Below, piece after piece: positions 1 to 14,430 of a stretch of 64,000 nucleotides of DNA (positions are counted from its first letter, which is position 1; each line of letters starts with the position of its first letter). Source of the DNA: Cadophora sp. MPI-SDFR-AT-0126. Its lineage: Eukaryota > Ascomycota > Leotiomycetes > Helotiales > Ploettnerulaceae. Below the pieces are notes generated by a model. The model ran no database searches and was not told the origin of the DNA. It saw only the letters and a program-made list of their open reading frames with translations. The position numbers and the translations under genes were made by a program. The stretch covers positions 682,001-746,000 of the forward strand of contig JAGMVK010000010.1 of NCBI GenBank assembly GCA_020747065.1, in the 5' to 3' direction.

Positions 1-77
1 AGACATTCCGTCCCACCAGTCAAGCTTATGCGATAGCCAACAGTTTCACCCCGCTATCACAATACAGTATTTTCAAG

Positions 78-2049
<1,972 letters not shown>

Positions 2050-3468
2050 CAAGCGGAGATGAGGACTTTGCATTGATATTCCTTCTTACTTAGACAAAAG
2101 TCTGACTGACTAGTTGATCTTTTAAGCGAGAAACTTTCATGGGAGATGATTAGCATTTGATAGCCGAGAATGAGCTCCATGAATTATCTGGCTTTGCGGG
2201 TGTTTTTGCTTTTGCTAGGGTTCACACATATCAGCTTGACTGATTGGCTTTTAGAGCTGAGGTTTAGATTCAGATTCAGATTCTATAGACTGCGGCATCA
2301 GAGAGAGAGAGATATGAAGCCAAGTTTTCACTCACGACCATTTACTTTTCTACAGTTCCCTGAGTTGATTGGAGTGTTGGGTTGAGAATCGGAAATTTGA
2401 ATTATGCGTGATTCCCACATGTCCTCTGGGTATTACCCGACTTTAAGCCAACGGGACTTATCTTGTGGATATTCCTACCAATTGAACTGACATGTCTTCT
2501 TGCAACGCACTCTATTGGGTATGATATTGCGCTATGTGCAGAGAGGAAGATGATCTGTTTATCAAATGGCTGATATAAGCCAGGAGTCACACTTTGCTGC
2601 TCACACGGGTTGAAGCCATCTCCATCCATATTCAGCAAGTGTTTAGCGCTCGGTGGCGCAATACTTGACTCGCTGCATGTTACACGTAAATGTTGGTTGT
2701 GTTGCCACCACTTTTGCGGTGGCAAAGTAGAAGGAATTTAAATTTAGCACTAATAGATAACTGGGATGTTTTCTTGCTATTCTCGTGATGTTCTTGTTGA
2801 TTGCCTAGAGTTTACAAGTTTCAAGGAGGACTTGCAAGTTGGATACCTACTTACCTAGAGGATCGGCGAGCATTGCTTGCATAACAACTTCTCGCAAGGC
2901 AATTGCCCCTGTCCTGTGGAGTGAAGTGTGTGGCTGTGGCTGAAGAAACTTCGCAAAAAGATGATGACAAAGGTTAATTGCATCGTCAACGACGCCCAGT
3001 CTCACCCGAGCGCTGAATTCTAGAATGAGGCTCCTAGCTAAGTATGGGATTTTATATACATAGGCATATTACAGTATGGGAAAGGTGCCAATATTACTAG
3101 ATCTTGTAAATGTGGACATGGCTCCGTTCAAAGGTCCTGTTGTCCTCTTGCGCTCTTACTTCTAGCCCCTGTATCTCGGTTGACTACGTCACTGTGGCTC
3201 GAATGAGGGAGGATCTTACAAAATCGCCCCGAGGGATCAGCCTATCAAGCTTCGGCCTCGACCCTACCTAGTCTGGCCTGGCAAGACCATACGGACCCTC
3301 ACACGCCAGGACGAGCAAGCGCGAAAACATACAGACCTCCACCGTGAAGTTGTCGATTCAAGCTTCTGACAGTAAACAACATCTCTCAAAACTCTTGCGC
3401 CCCCCTTGCCACCGTCTGTCTGATCTTGAGCCATGAAAGCGAAAGAGATGCTCTGAAAGCCCCAAGGC
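2050..3468. other. Intergenic, promoter side of the histidine kinase
   Basis: About 1.4 kb with no reading frame that looks coding. It holds the 3' flank of the mutase gene, a short hexamer repeat at 2266-2284 and the presumed promoter of the histidine kinase. No TATA box stands out. Confidence 0.6.
2266..2284. repeat. AGATTC hexamer microsatellite
   Basis: Three consecutive AGATTC units in the 3' flank of the mutase gene. Ordinary simple repeat. Confidence 0.8.
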
Positions 3469-6400
3469 ATGATGGACGGATCAGTTGCGACGAGTGACGA
3501 GCAGTTGGATCCCCCTCTTCGTCTTTACGAGCGGTTGCGACAGCTCGCGGGCTACACATGGGATGAATCAGAGGAAGCCTTCCATTCGAGCTACGACAAC
3601 TGGTGAGCTTGAAATCCTGTTTGGGCTGGTAGAGGAAAACATGCTAACGCAGGGGCAGGCAAGTCTTTGGCTGGAAAGATGTCGTTCACAAAACGTATCC
3701 CAAACGTACACACTCGAGACCAGATTCCGAGACCAACTCCCCAGCCGTAGATCCCCAGAGCGCAGGCGGGTATCGGAACGCCGCCAGCGAGAGCGGCAGC
3801 GAGTCGAACACTTCTCACGATGATCTACCGGAAGCAGCCCGAATCGAGGTTATTGCACGAGTCTCAACACATGCATTACGGGAGGAGCGAGCATATCATA
3901 TCTGCAAGAACTTGATCAAGAAGGTTGATCCGGAGGGAGATCATATCATACGGCCTCTGGATATTGCGCGTCTGACGAGTCAGCAAGGTGATAAGGGCCC
4001 GATCGTCGTCTGTATATTTGAAAATCCGGGGCCTAATTACCTACACCGCGTCATTGACTATGGAGATGCATGGTACCGAGGACGCGAAGTTGGGGGCAAG
4101 CATGAGGTCTTCAGGGATGAGTTCGAGCCTACGGAAACAGTATCGTTGGAGATGTTCTTGGACTTTGCGGTCGGGGCGACGGAGTGCTTGGAGATTTTGC
4201 ATCACGGACAGAGGATAGTGCATGGAGAAATCAGAGGGGACGCCTTCCACATGAATCATGATACTGGAAAGGTCAGATTAATCAACTTTGGGTCTGGACT
4301 GAGAACTTTTGAGCATGGCCTGACGAGTACTGGATGGTCCACTCTCTCCAAGGAAGTCGGCGCCAAAACGAAACTTTGCTACATGAGCCCAGAGCAGACT
4401 GGTCGTATGCCTGCGGAGCCTGATAGTCGGACGGATATTTACTCGCTTGGAATCTTGTTCTGGACTATGCTCACTCAACAGCCTGCTTTTGACGGAGAAA
4501 CGCCGATGGATATCATTCAAGCAGTTCTTGGCCGACGCCTACCCACTGTATCCAGTATACGACTGGATATACCTGACGTTATTGGAAGGATAGTCCAGAA
4601 GATGACAGCGAAGACAATCGGGGAACGATATCATTCAGTGAGCGGTCTGAGATATGATTTGATGGAAGTGAGAAATTTACTGGGTGCTGGAGACTCAACA
4701 GCGCTCCAGAATTGGGTTATTGCCACGAAAGATGTTTCCTCGTTCTTCATCTTACCTACTATCATGATCGGCCGTACCGAGGAACACGATCAAGTTGTCA
4801 AGGTCATCGATAAGGTGTCAAGGCGACATGAAATCAGTCAGAGACAGGATGTGTTCAGTTTGTCATCGGGGTCCAGTCTATCCGAAGGCCGCCTCGAAGT
4901 TTTTGAGGCTGCTATCGGCGCGGACAGCGATGTATTATTTTCAAGCGAAGAAAACACCAGTTCCTACGAAGGGCGATCAAACTCTCTAGGCAATGCCGCG
5001 TCCTCTCAGTCTGCCGAGAATAAGTCTCTCAAGAGTGGCTCTGGTCAACTACGGTCTGTAACAGGCTCCCAGTACAACTCTAACGATGGTCACAATGCAC
5101 TATCGCAAAGCACACAGCCACGGCCTTGGGAGAAGAACAACTCCCTTTCTCTTCAGTCCATCGACAGTGGAAGCATCGCTGGATCAATGTCAGAAGCAGG
5201 TGGTAATAGAAGCTCAGAAGGAGCTGGAAGCTTGACAAGCAAACGGAATAGTCAGAAATTCAAGCGCAAGGGTCGATGTGAAGTCATTGGCATTGCTGGA
5301 GCTGCTGGTCTAGGGAAGAGCTGCCTGGTGCAATCGGTGCAAATTGAGGCTCGTCGGAGAGGATACTTTGCCAGCTCCAAGTTTGATCAGGCGAAGAAGA
5401 CACCGTTCGGACCTGTGCTCAAGCTACTGTCAAGTCTGTTCAAGCAGGTATTTTCAGAGAGCAATACGGATACGGCTTTTCATCAAGGCCTCAAAGCATA
5501 TGTCAAACCTGCCTGGCCGATGCTTCACAGGGTTTTAGGCCTTCCAGAATTCCTATTGGGTTCGATGAATGGCCCCAATCGTAAACACGGTAGCCAGCCA
5601 TCACAGAGTTACAACAGAAGCCTCCGTGCAGAAATGAAACGAGAGTCCTCCCCATCGTCAAGTTCACACGCCAGCCAGTACAGTGTCTCCCTCGGCTCAC
5701 GAGATTCTCAAGAATTCCTGCGAGCTGGGTCATCCACCAAATCAGTACGGCTGATGAACACCTTCCTTGACGTCCTCCGTGTTTTCACCCAGCACAAATT
5801 TATATGTTTCTGCTTAGATGATCTTCAATTCGCCGACGACGAATCTATAGATCTCATTGGACAGATCATCTCTTCTAGAATGAAGATGGTCATCATTGTC
5901 ACCTATAGACCGGATGAAATTTTACCAGACAGGATCAAGGGGATTCTACAACCTCCTGATACAGAGGGTATCAGTTTGAGCCCCCTTTCTTTCAACACTT
6001 GGCCATGCTAACGTATTGCAGAGTACATCAAAGGCGGCGGTGTTGGCGTTACCAGAATCATGCTGAAGCCACTGAACGAGGATGACATCAAGAAATACGT
6101 CGCTGCAACTCTCTGCCGATCAGAATCCGATATCGTCCCATTAGCGGCTGTCATTCAAAGTAAGACGGCGGGCAATCCATTCTATATGCGAGAGATGCTA
6201 GACAGCTGCCATCGAAAGCAATGCATTTACTACGATTATAAAGAAAGCGGCTGGTGTTACGACCTAGACAAGATCTTCCACCAATTTGAGGCAAAGAGCT
6301 ACCACGACACTTTAGACACTGCATTTGTCACTAGCCGCTTGAACGAATTGCCGCCTGCTTCGAGGGCAATACTAGCTTGGGCATCCTTGATAGGCCATTC

Positions 6401-9400
6401 CTTCTCATTTGAGCTGGTGCAGCGATTATTGAGCGGCGAATTTGACTACGACGACTCAGATCCCGATGCGGATAAGAATTGTCCTCCACTGAGCTCATAT
6501 TCAGCACAAGATGCGATTGAAGGTCTTCAGGCTGCAATTCAAGCCTACGTCATTGTGGCTACCCAAGATGATGATCGATTTCGTTTTGCGCATGATCGCT
6601 ACATGCAAGCAGCAACCACTCTTGGAGATTGCAATACACCCAAGATGCACTTTATAATCGCCAGAACGCTTCTCAAATATAGTTCTACTATTGAACGAGC
6701 ACAATCTGATATTGCTGAGCATATCGGCGAATCAATAGACATCATTAGGCGAAGAGTTGTTCACCGGCAGTCGTTCAGAACACTCCTTGCCGATTGTGCA
6801 CAGTCTGCTGCGGAACGTGGTGCACGACCTACAGCTGCGAGGTACTACAAACATTGTTTCGCTCTCCTGCAGGATGATCCTTGGAATTCTAGCTTACCTG
6901 ATGTTTACTACGACGAAACTCTCCAATTACACACACGAGCCGCTGAGACGTATTTGTACATGGGCCAGTACCCCGAAGCCAAACGAATACTGGCAAATGT
7001 GTTCACCTACGCCAAAACCCCTGTTGACAAGTCGCCCGCTTGGGTATTACAATCTAGGATATACGCCCAGGAAGGAGACTCTCCAGCTGCATTCCGGGCT
7101 CTGAAACAATGTCTGGAAGCGCTTGATATCGCTGTAGACGATGAACCCAGTTACGAGAAGTGCGATATGGAGTTCGAGCGTCTTTCTCTCAAGATCCAAT
7201 CCATGCTGGTGGACGATGTAATGAACAGGCCGATGACAAAAGACTCGAATTTTGCGGCCGTCGGAGCAGTTTTGGTGGAGACGATCTCAGCTGCATATTG
7301 GTAGGTAATATCTTGTGAAACTTTTGACCACCTACTGACTTTACCAGGACTGACACCCTGACGTTCTACCAAATGGCTTTAGTGATGGTGAACACACAGC
7401 TAAATCTTGGAAATTTTCCCCAAGCAGGCATGGCGTACATACACCTTTCTATGATAGCAACATCCCGATTCAACATGATCAAGTTTGCTAGTGACATGGG
7501 GAAAATTGCTTTAGCTCTCCTTTCCCGATGGAGCGATCCCTACACCACAGGCCGCGGCGGAACTATTTACTCACTCTTCGTTGGTCATCTGCAAGAGAGC
7601 ATGCAGACCTCCTTAAGACAGCTTGATGGAGCTCTTGAATATGTCATTCAAGTTGGAGACCGTGGATCTACGATCCTCAATTTTGGATTGGTTGGGATGC
7701 TCAAATTCTTTGCGTCGGAGAACTTGACGGAGTTGGAGTCATTTTTGCAATATGGCTGCGAAGAGGTCCCGAATTGGACCTTTGATACAAGGGGAGGTAC
7801 GATGGCAAGTAAGTGATATCTCCGATAATTTTTGCCTAGTCGACCAGGTGCTCTGTCTTTCAAGCAACTTTATTTCCTGAACTTGTCCGAAATCTTAACC
7901 AGGATGATTTACTGACTTGCATGCCAGTCGCTGTTCGACAAGCTTGTCGAGCTTTACAAGGCAAAACATCGACAAGTGATCCTCTGGAAATCATGAGCGA
8001 CGCGCAGCACAATTCATCATACTACAAGTCCTGGTTGAAAACCACAGTGAGCAGCAGCGATCGACCTTTACTCTTTTATGAAGCTTTCGAAATCGCACCT
8101 CTTTGCCTTTACGGGCATTTCGCCAATGCTATCGAGCTTGGAGATGCTCTCATAGAGAGTATAAGCTCAGTGTGGTCTGCTCGGAATACTCGATTCATCT
8201 ACTTTATCCATGGACTGTCATACGCAGGCCAAATGTGGACCAGACTTCGGAACCCGTCACGGGCTGTTGGCCAAAATACAACTGGCCAAGCTCAATTCGA
8301 TCACCCCCCAGACGAAAGCATTCTTGCAGCTGACGTTGCAACCTGTCTGAAGCAAATAAAAAGGGACAAGAAGATGATCGAGGACTGGCAGACCGTCAAT
8401 AACGTCAACTACCTATCTTGGTCTAAACTGCTAGATGCTCAAATTGCCGAAATGGAAGGAAACCACGGGACAGCTTTGAGCGACTATGAGGAGGCTCTAG
8501 ACCACGCAGCTGCCAATGATTTCCTCTTTGAAGAAGCGCTTGGCAACTACCTTCAAGCCGGATTCTTCCTTCGAACCGGCTCACGGCGAGCGGCCAAGTC
8601 ATCATTACGCGAAGCAACCACCCTATACCGAACCTTTGGTGCTGTTGGCGTGGCGAGATATATCGAAGATCAGCATAGTCTTTTGCTCCAAGGTCCAACC
8701 CGGAATGAGAGGACTGCTGATGCTGCTGCTCAGACCGACTTTGCTGGAGACGCTGCAGAGGTACAATACACCACACTAGAAGGGGATGACGACGATATTC
8801 GGCAACAGACACGAGCTTCAGTCACTGAGACCAAGGGTGATAGGATCGGAGCCTGGCAAGGAGGCTCAGCTCGACCAAAGGCAGGGTCGGGCCTTCCGGC
8901 ACTCGACATGCTGGATCTGACTTCGATCCTTGAGAGCTCCCAAGTCATCTCTAGTGTCTTACAAGTCGATCAGCTGCTCAAGACTATGTGTGAGATCATT
9001 CTTCAGAACTGTGGAGGTGTTGCAACCACGGCAGCGATTGTCGTTGAAGAGGATGATCCGATCGGCTGGAGTATCGCTGCTAGTGGTGATCCAGAGAGAG
9101 GAGCAGTTGCTCATATCCCTGGACTTCCGCTTACGGAGACAGCTCTCGTTGCTGAAGGTGTCATTTTATATTGCACGCGTTTTCGGGAAACGGTCTTCTT
9201 GCCTGATATCATCCACGATGAGAGATTTAGTAACGTCACCGAAGCGTGGGCTGCTAGAAATCCCGTTGGCAAATCTGTGATCGCAATACCCATCTGCCAT
9301 GGAGTCAAACCACTTTTAGGAGTCTTGTATCTGGAAGGAGAGCCAAATGCCTTTACGGATCGCAATTTGACCGTTCTACAGCTCCTTGTCAACCAGATCG

Positions 9401-11408
9401 GTATCAGTTATTCCAATGCTCTGACTTTGAAGGAGGTTGAGAAAGTGTCTGCGTTCAATAACTCCATGGTCGATGTGCAAAAGAAAGCCCTTGCAAAGGC
9501 GCTGGAGGCGGAGAAGCAGGCCAATGCTGCAAAAGCCGAGGCCCTTCGCAACGTCAAGCTCGCCGAAGAAGCAGCAAAAGCTAAATCAATCTTCCTGGCC
9601 AACGTGTCCCATGAGCTGAGGACACCGCTCAATGGTGTCATCGGAAATTCGGAGCTTCTGAGGGACAGTGAGCTCACCAAAGATCAAGCAGAGCTGGCAG
9701 ACTCGATTCGCGTCTCAGCAGACCTATTACTCACTGTAATCAACGACATTCTGGATTTCTCGAAGATGGAAGCAGATAAGATGGAGCTGTACATTGTTGC
9801 ATTCAAGGCTGATGAGATGATGCGCGAAGTATTCCGTTCTGTGTCGTACAGCAATCGGGATAAGAAAACTGTCAAGAATGTCGAGATTCTACAGGATATC
9901 AGCCTTCCACAATGCCTCATCTTTGGAGACCCAGTTAGGCTTCACCAAGTATTGGGCAACCTGGTCTCGAACAGTCTCAAGTTTACCGAGAACGGATCCA
10001 TCACGATTGGCGCCAAGACTGATCTGGAGACGGCCGATGAGGTCAGATTGACTTTCTGGGTCAAGGATACTGGTATTGGTATCCCTCCTCAGCAGCTGGT
10101 CAAGCTTTTCAAGCCATTCAGCCAAGCCGATGCTAGTACAGCCCGAAAATATGGCGGAAGTGGTCTCGGTCTCAGTATATGCAAATCGCTCATCGAGTCA
10201 ATGATGGGTGGGAAGATCGAGCTTGAAAGTATCGAAGGTCAAGGAACACTTGCGTGGTTCACTGTGACTTTCCCCAAGGCCAAGGAAGCATCCGCAGGAG
10301 ATTGCCAGAACGGCATAGATCAACACGATCATCTGTCGTCGCGAAAGAACGACTTAAATGGCTCCCCGACACCCTATACGCATTTCTCCGATGTCGAACG
10401 CGAGCAATTGCGTATCTGTATTGCGGAGGACAATCCTGTCAACCAGAAGATTGCTGTACAATTCATGCATAAATTGGGGTTCAAATACGTCGACGCATAT
10501 GACAATGGCCTACAAGCTGTTGAAGGTCTGCGGGCTAAAGCGAAAGAAGGGACACCATATCACATCACTCTTATGGATGTTCAGATGCCAGTGCTAGATG
10601 GTTACGAAGCTACCAAACTCTTGAGAAAGGATCCGATTGATGCTGTCCGAGGGGTCTTGGTGATAGCTATGACTGCCTCAGCTATTCAAGGAGACCGGGA
10701 GAAGTGCTTGGAATCAGGGATGAATGACTATCTCGCCAAACCAGTGCGATCGAACGTGCTGAAGAAGAAGCTGGATCAGTACATTCTTCAGGTATGCTCG
10801 AACCTCCCGCCATTCACTCCATGTCTACTAACTTTTTACAGCCTCCAATCCCAGCGCCAAATCTCGACTCATATGCCAAAAAAATTACCAATAAAGTCCT
10901 CCGAGAAATGAACGGCTCAAGCACTCCCACATCCCCCGAAACGTCCGGATCCGTCACTCCCGTCACAGGCTCAACATCGCCCCTCCCAGAACGCATCGAG
11001 CCGGTGCCAGAACGACCGTTACCGCCTCCTCTCAGTGAGCGCCAGCCTCCAGCCAGACTCCGGCAGTTAAGCCGCACTCGCACAGCCGAGAAGATTCCTA
11101 CTTTAGAATCCGGCAATGTCGACGGTTCTCTTGACAAAATTGATACTTCTTCAGCATCATCATCGAAATTACATGCGCATGATGAAGAACTGTCGCCGAA
11201 AAGTATACCGCGAAAACCTATTGGTGGGAAAGAAGATAATGGTAAAGGTAGGGAAAGGAAAGCGAAGGGTGATGGGGAGGCGTTGGTTGTGGGAAAGCCG
11301 CAGCCATCAACTGAGAAGAGGGGTACTTCGCCGGGCGTATCGAGGAAACCTGTTGGTGGTGGGGTGGTGGATGGGAGGGATAAGAGTGCTGGCAAGAGGG
11401 GGAAGTGA
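3469..11408 (+). CDS. Group X hybrid histidine kinase (pseudokinase-ATPase-GAF-HisKA-HATPase-REC)
   Basis: Two-component signalling protein resembling the Chk1/Mak2/Mak3 class of fungal hybrid histidine kinases, which sense stress and feed His-Asp phosphorelays. Exons 3469-3602, 3659-5967, 6022-7300, 7348-7808, 7928-10791 and 10842-11408 give 2538 codons. In order: serine/threonine-kinase-like domain (about 95-380) whose catalytic loop reads HGEIRGDAF and whose DFG position reads NFG, so probably catalytically dead; AAA-type ATPase beginning at IGRTEE (about 414) with Walker A GAAGLGKS (about 595) and Walker B-like FICFCLDD (about 764); a helical, TPR-like region; GAF (about 1720-1890); HisKA with phospho-His1956 in NVSHELRTPLNG; N-box NLVSNSLKFTENG; ATP-lid glycines DTGIGI and GGSGLGLS; receiver with phospho-Asp2278 in LMDVQMP and Lys2332. 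A Ser/Pro-rich tail of about 190 residues follows. The second exon could instead begin at 3653, adding two codons. The ATGATG start gives an unbroken frame. Confidence 0.95.
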
Positions 11409-12257
11409 GGAAGAAATGCGCGGCGGCCTTCGCTAAGCTATTGGATCTAAGAATAGGATACCACCTGCTCGGTGCTCGGCAGTAGGATAGGAGGCACGGC
11501 GAGTGATATATGAATGTTGCTTGCTTGTTTGCTTGTCACATGTGCTCTGTTGAGAGAATTGTGGGTGTTAAGGAGATGCCAGGAAACAGAAGAGACATTC
11601 CTGCTCATTTCAGATTTCTGCTTTTTCATTAGCGTGGGCGTTTGGATGGTTCATATTGGTTGATGGGTTGGTTGGATGGATGGTTCGGTCGGACGAAACC
11701 TGGTTATGGTGCTGTATACGGACGCGCACACACTTGCATCCATGATTGGCATACAGCAAATGCTTATATGGATATGGTTGGGAAGATGCTCTGGAGTGGA
11801 TTGATTGATACCAGATGATGAGATGTATATTTCGGGCTGCGAATATGGTATGAGGATCTGTGGAATTTCAAGGGTCGGGTGCTTGGCATGTGTATAGATG
11901 GAGATGGAGATGTTGATATCAATGATACTGTTTGTTTGAGATACAAACATTTTCCTGCTACTTTGATGATTGGCTCGCTCCCTCTATTGGTTGTCTTTAA
12001 ATAGCTGCCAAGGACTGGATACGATGTACGGCTGAAAGAAGGGATCCTACGAAGGTAGGCCTCCGAACACATTCGATTCATACAGGGCCCATCTCTGGCT
12101 AATCAATCTAGGACCTTTGACTATTTACTGACCCCAATTCCTTGATAAGAAACGTTTTCTTGGTCCATTTAGGTCATCAAGTATCGCCCCAAGTCTGGAG
12201 ACTATCACAACAACTTTCAACGGCTTTCTGTTAACGCTTCGACCATACAACTTCGGC
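11409..12257. other. Intergenic with GGTT/GATG-rich simple sequence
   Basis: 3' flank of the histidine kinase. At about 11640-11700 there is degenerate GGTTGGAT-type low-complexity sequence. No coding frame is supported; the minus-strand open frames here are short and compositionally poor. Confidence 0.55.
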
Positions 12258-13353
12258 ATGTTGATAAATGCCAAGATAAGAGAAGCGAAGACTCGCGAAG
12301 CAAAGTATTCTATCTGGAGCCATATCAAAGCATATCTATCCATCAAGCTCCACCCTGCCAATGCTTCCCCAAACTCAAACTCTCAGCCACCCTCCTCATC
12401 TCGAACCCTCCTCAATCTTCCTCTCGAGATCCGCCTCTTAGTTTACGCCCACCTATCCAACTCACGCACTCTCTCAAGACCCTGCAGTAATCCCCTCACC
12501 ATCCTCCTCCACATAAACCACCAACTCCGATACGAAGTCTCCTCATTCTTCTACACCCACCGCTCCTCCCTCTCCCTGTCTCCCACTCACGATCCACAAC
12601 CCAACTTCATATTCCTCAACGCCCCTCGCACCCTCACATTCTTCCATCTCACAACATCACATCTCCATCTACTGCGTAGCTTGACCTTGAGCGTGGCGTA
12701 CGATAATACGTATGCGCTGGAAAGGGTGTGGAGGTTTTGGTGGAGAGGGAAGTGTGCTTGAGGAGGTTGGTTGTGGGGTTGGGGAGTGTGGAGAGTTTTG
12801 CGAAGGGGCCGTTGGAAGAGGTTATGATGGAGAGGGGGATAGGGAGAGCGGTGCTTGAGGGAATGTGGGGGGAGATGAGGGGGTTGGAGGAGTACTTTGA
12901 TAGGGAGATTGGTAGCGATTTGGAATTTTATGGAGTGGAGGGTTGTGGGAACGGTAGTTGGGGGGGGAGAGGAAGAGTTGTTGAGTTTGGTATTGGTCCT
13001 GAGTCGAAAGGGAAGGACTGTGGTTCTTACCTTGGAAGGATAATGAGTTTGAGGAGTTTTAAGGTTGTGAAGAGACCGTTGGAGGGTGCGCCTTGGGCTG
13101 TGGAGTTTGAAATCGCGGTTTTGAGGTCAGTCCGAACTTAAAGTTTTTCTTTTCTATTTTATTTGATTGTCGAATGTGAAGACGATGGTTGAGGAAATCG
13201 GTGATTGAATTTAATCTGCTGACAAGTGTTTCTGCTAGGGTATGGATGAGAATGTTTGCGGTTGCGGCGAGAGAGGGGAAGTGTGTGAAGAGGAGGAATG
13301 TGGAAGGTTTTATGGACAGTTATTGGTGGGGAAATGAGGTTTGGATTGATTGA
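12258..13353 (+). pseudogene. 2EXR/F-box-like protein gene with an apparent frameshift
   Basis: The first frame (from 12258) encodes a fungal 2EXR/F-box-like start, LLNLPLEIRLLVYAHL followed by a helical segment with INHQLRYEVSSFFY, as in many Pezizomycotina proteins of unknown function. It stops at 12761. From about 12722 the sense continues one frame over (EVLVEREVCLRRLVVGLG...) and runs through a credible intron at 13126-13238 (branch CTGAC, acceptor TGCTAG) to a stop at 13351-13353. Restoring one base in the GAAAGGG run near 12720 would join the frames, so this is a one-base deletion, a sequencing error or a young pseudogene. A 41-base intron at 12693-12733 would also join the frames, but its donor and acceptor are poor. 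The 5' half of the sense strand is C-rich and the 3' half G-rich. Confidence 0.6.
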
Positions 13354-13516
13354 TGGGGAGACGAGGTGCTACTTTGATTTGGTGGACCATCGCAAGTGCT
13401 TTCTTATGATATCCACTCATCTAGCAGTCGTTGGTTTAATCTCGGATAGCCGATGTCATGTTGAAAGAAATATTTACAGACATCCTGACCCAAAGCTCTA
13501 AGTATGGAATAAACTC

Positions 13517-14430
13517 CTGCAGCTTAGCGAAGGATGGGAACATCTCCTGCTCCCCGATGAATAGAAGCCTTAGTACCCTGTCGCACCACAATGGCATCGC
13601 TATGCACACTCCTCACCTCAGTACCAACTGCCGAGTCGCAATTCGCCATCGCATACTGCTGTTGCATTTCATACTCCTCCTGTTGATTCCTCTTCTTCGC
13701 CGCTCTCCTTCTCTGCAATCAGCGTCTGAGAAAAAAGTAGATAATCCGCATGCCGATATAGCCGTTCCGGTACAAATACCAATTATGGCTCCTGCTCCAA
13801 GTGATTCCGTATCCCTTTTTCATCTACATCTGAAGGGAAGGGTATCCAGCCCATGGACCCGGAGGCATCCTTGAATGCGACGATCTGTTGAGTGCAACTG
13901 AGTACTCGACACCGTTCCAAAGTACCATCTTGTGTATGGGTCTTAGGACTGGAACAAAACCCCTCTAGGAGGCGTCAGTGGGTATACTAGACGCCGTCAG
14001 GTCAAAGTGGGGCTGATGCTTACCCAGTCATGATCCCAGACGCATAGAGCTCTAATATAATTCCAAAGATTGTAGTGAGAAGTGTTCTCTGACATTGCTG
14101 TGGATGTTGACGATTTTGGGCGCCGATGTAATTGAAGGTAGCAAAATGGTCCGGACGAGTCAGCTTGGCATGCCCGAAGGGAGTCGAGAACATACCTTGA
14201 AAAAAGTTCTTCACGTCAAGTTGATCGGTGACCGCGCAAAGCTGTGGGAAGTCTGGGAGAAGCCAAGGGAGATCAATATCTTGAAGGAACTCCAATAGCT
14301 AATTTCGAGTCCATCATCAACAAGGTTGGTGATATTCCGAATGCTATCCCGCCCAATGTTACTTATTCTGGAAAATACATGCTATGGAAAGTCAGCGCAG
14401 TTTCGTCGTCAGACATAATTAGAAGCTTGC
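13517..14430 (-). pseudogene. Degraded single-pass membrane protein gene (uncertain)
   Basis: On the minus strand a tail of about 60 residues (13517-13718) begins with a basic RRRAAKKR stop-transfer-like cluster and continues with a polar cytoplasmic-looking segment. Upstream on the same strand are a Gly/Ala-rich hydrophobic stretch (GAGAIIGICTGTA, near 13750-13780), a Cys-bearing segment (near 13830-13960) and two further fragments with plausible splice signals up to about 14430. I could not join these fragments in one frame: stops or phase breaks occur at about 13710 and 13780. That fits a decaying gene for a type I membrane protein, or an exon structure I failed to solve. No family is assigned. 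Confidence 0.3.

Noticed and set aside
13458..13874. 138-codon plus-strand open frame
   Set aside because: No domain; the minus strand at the same place has a more protein-like basic tail after a hydrophobic segment.
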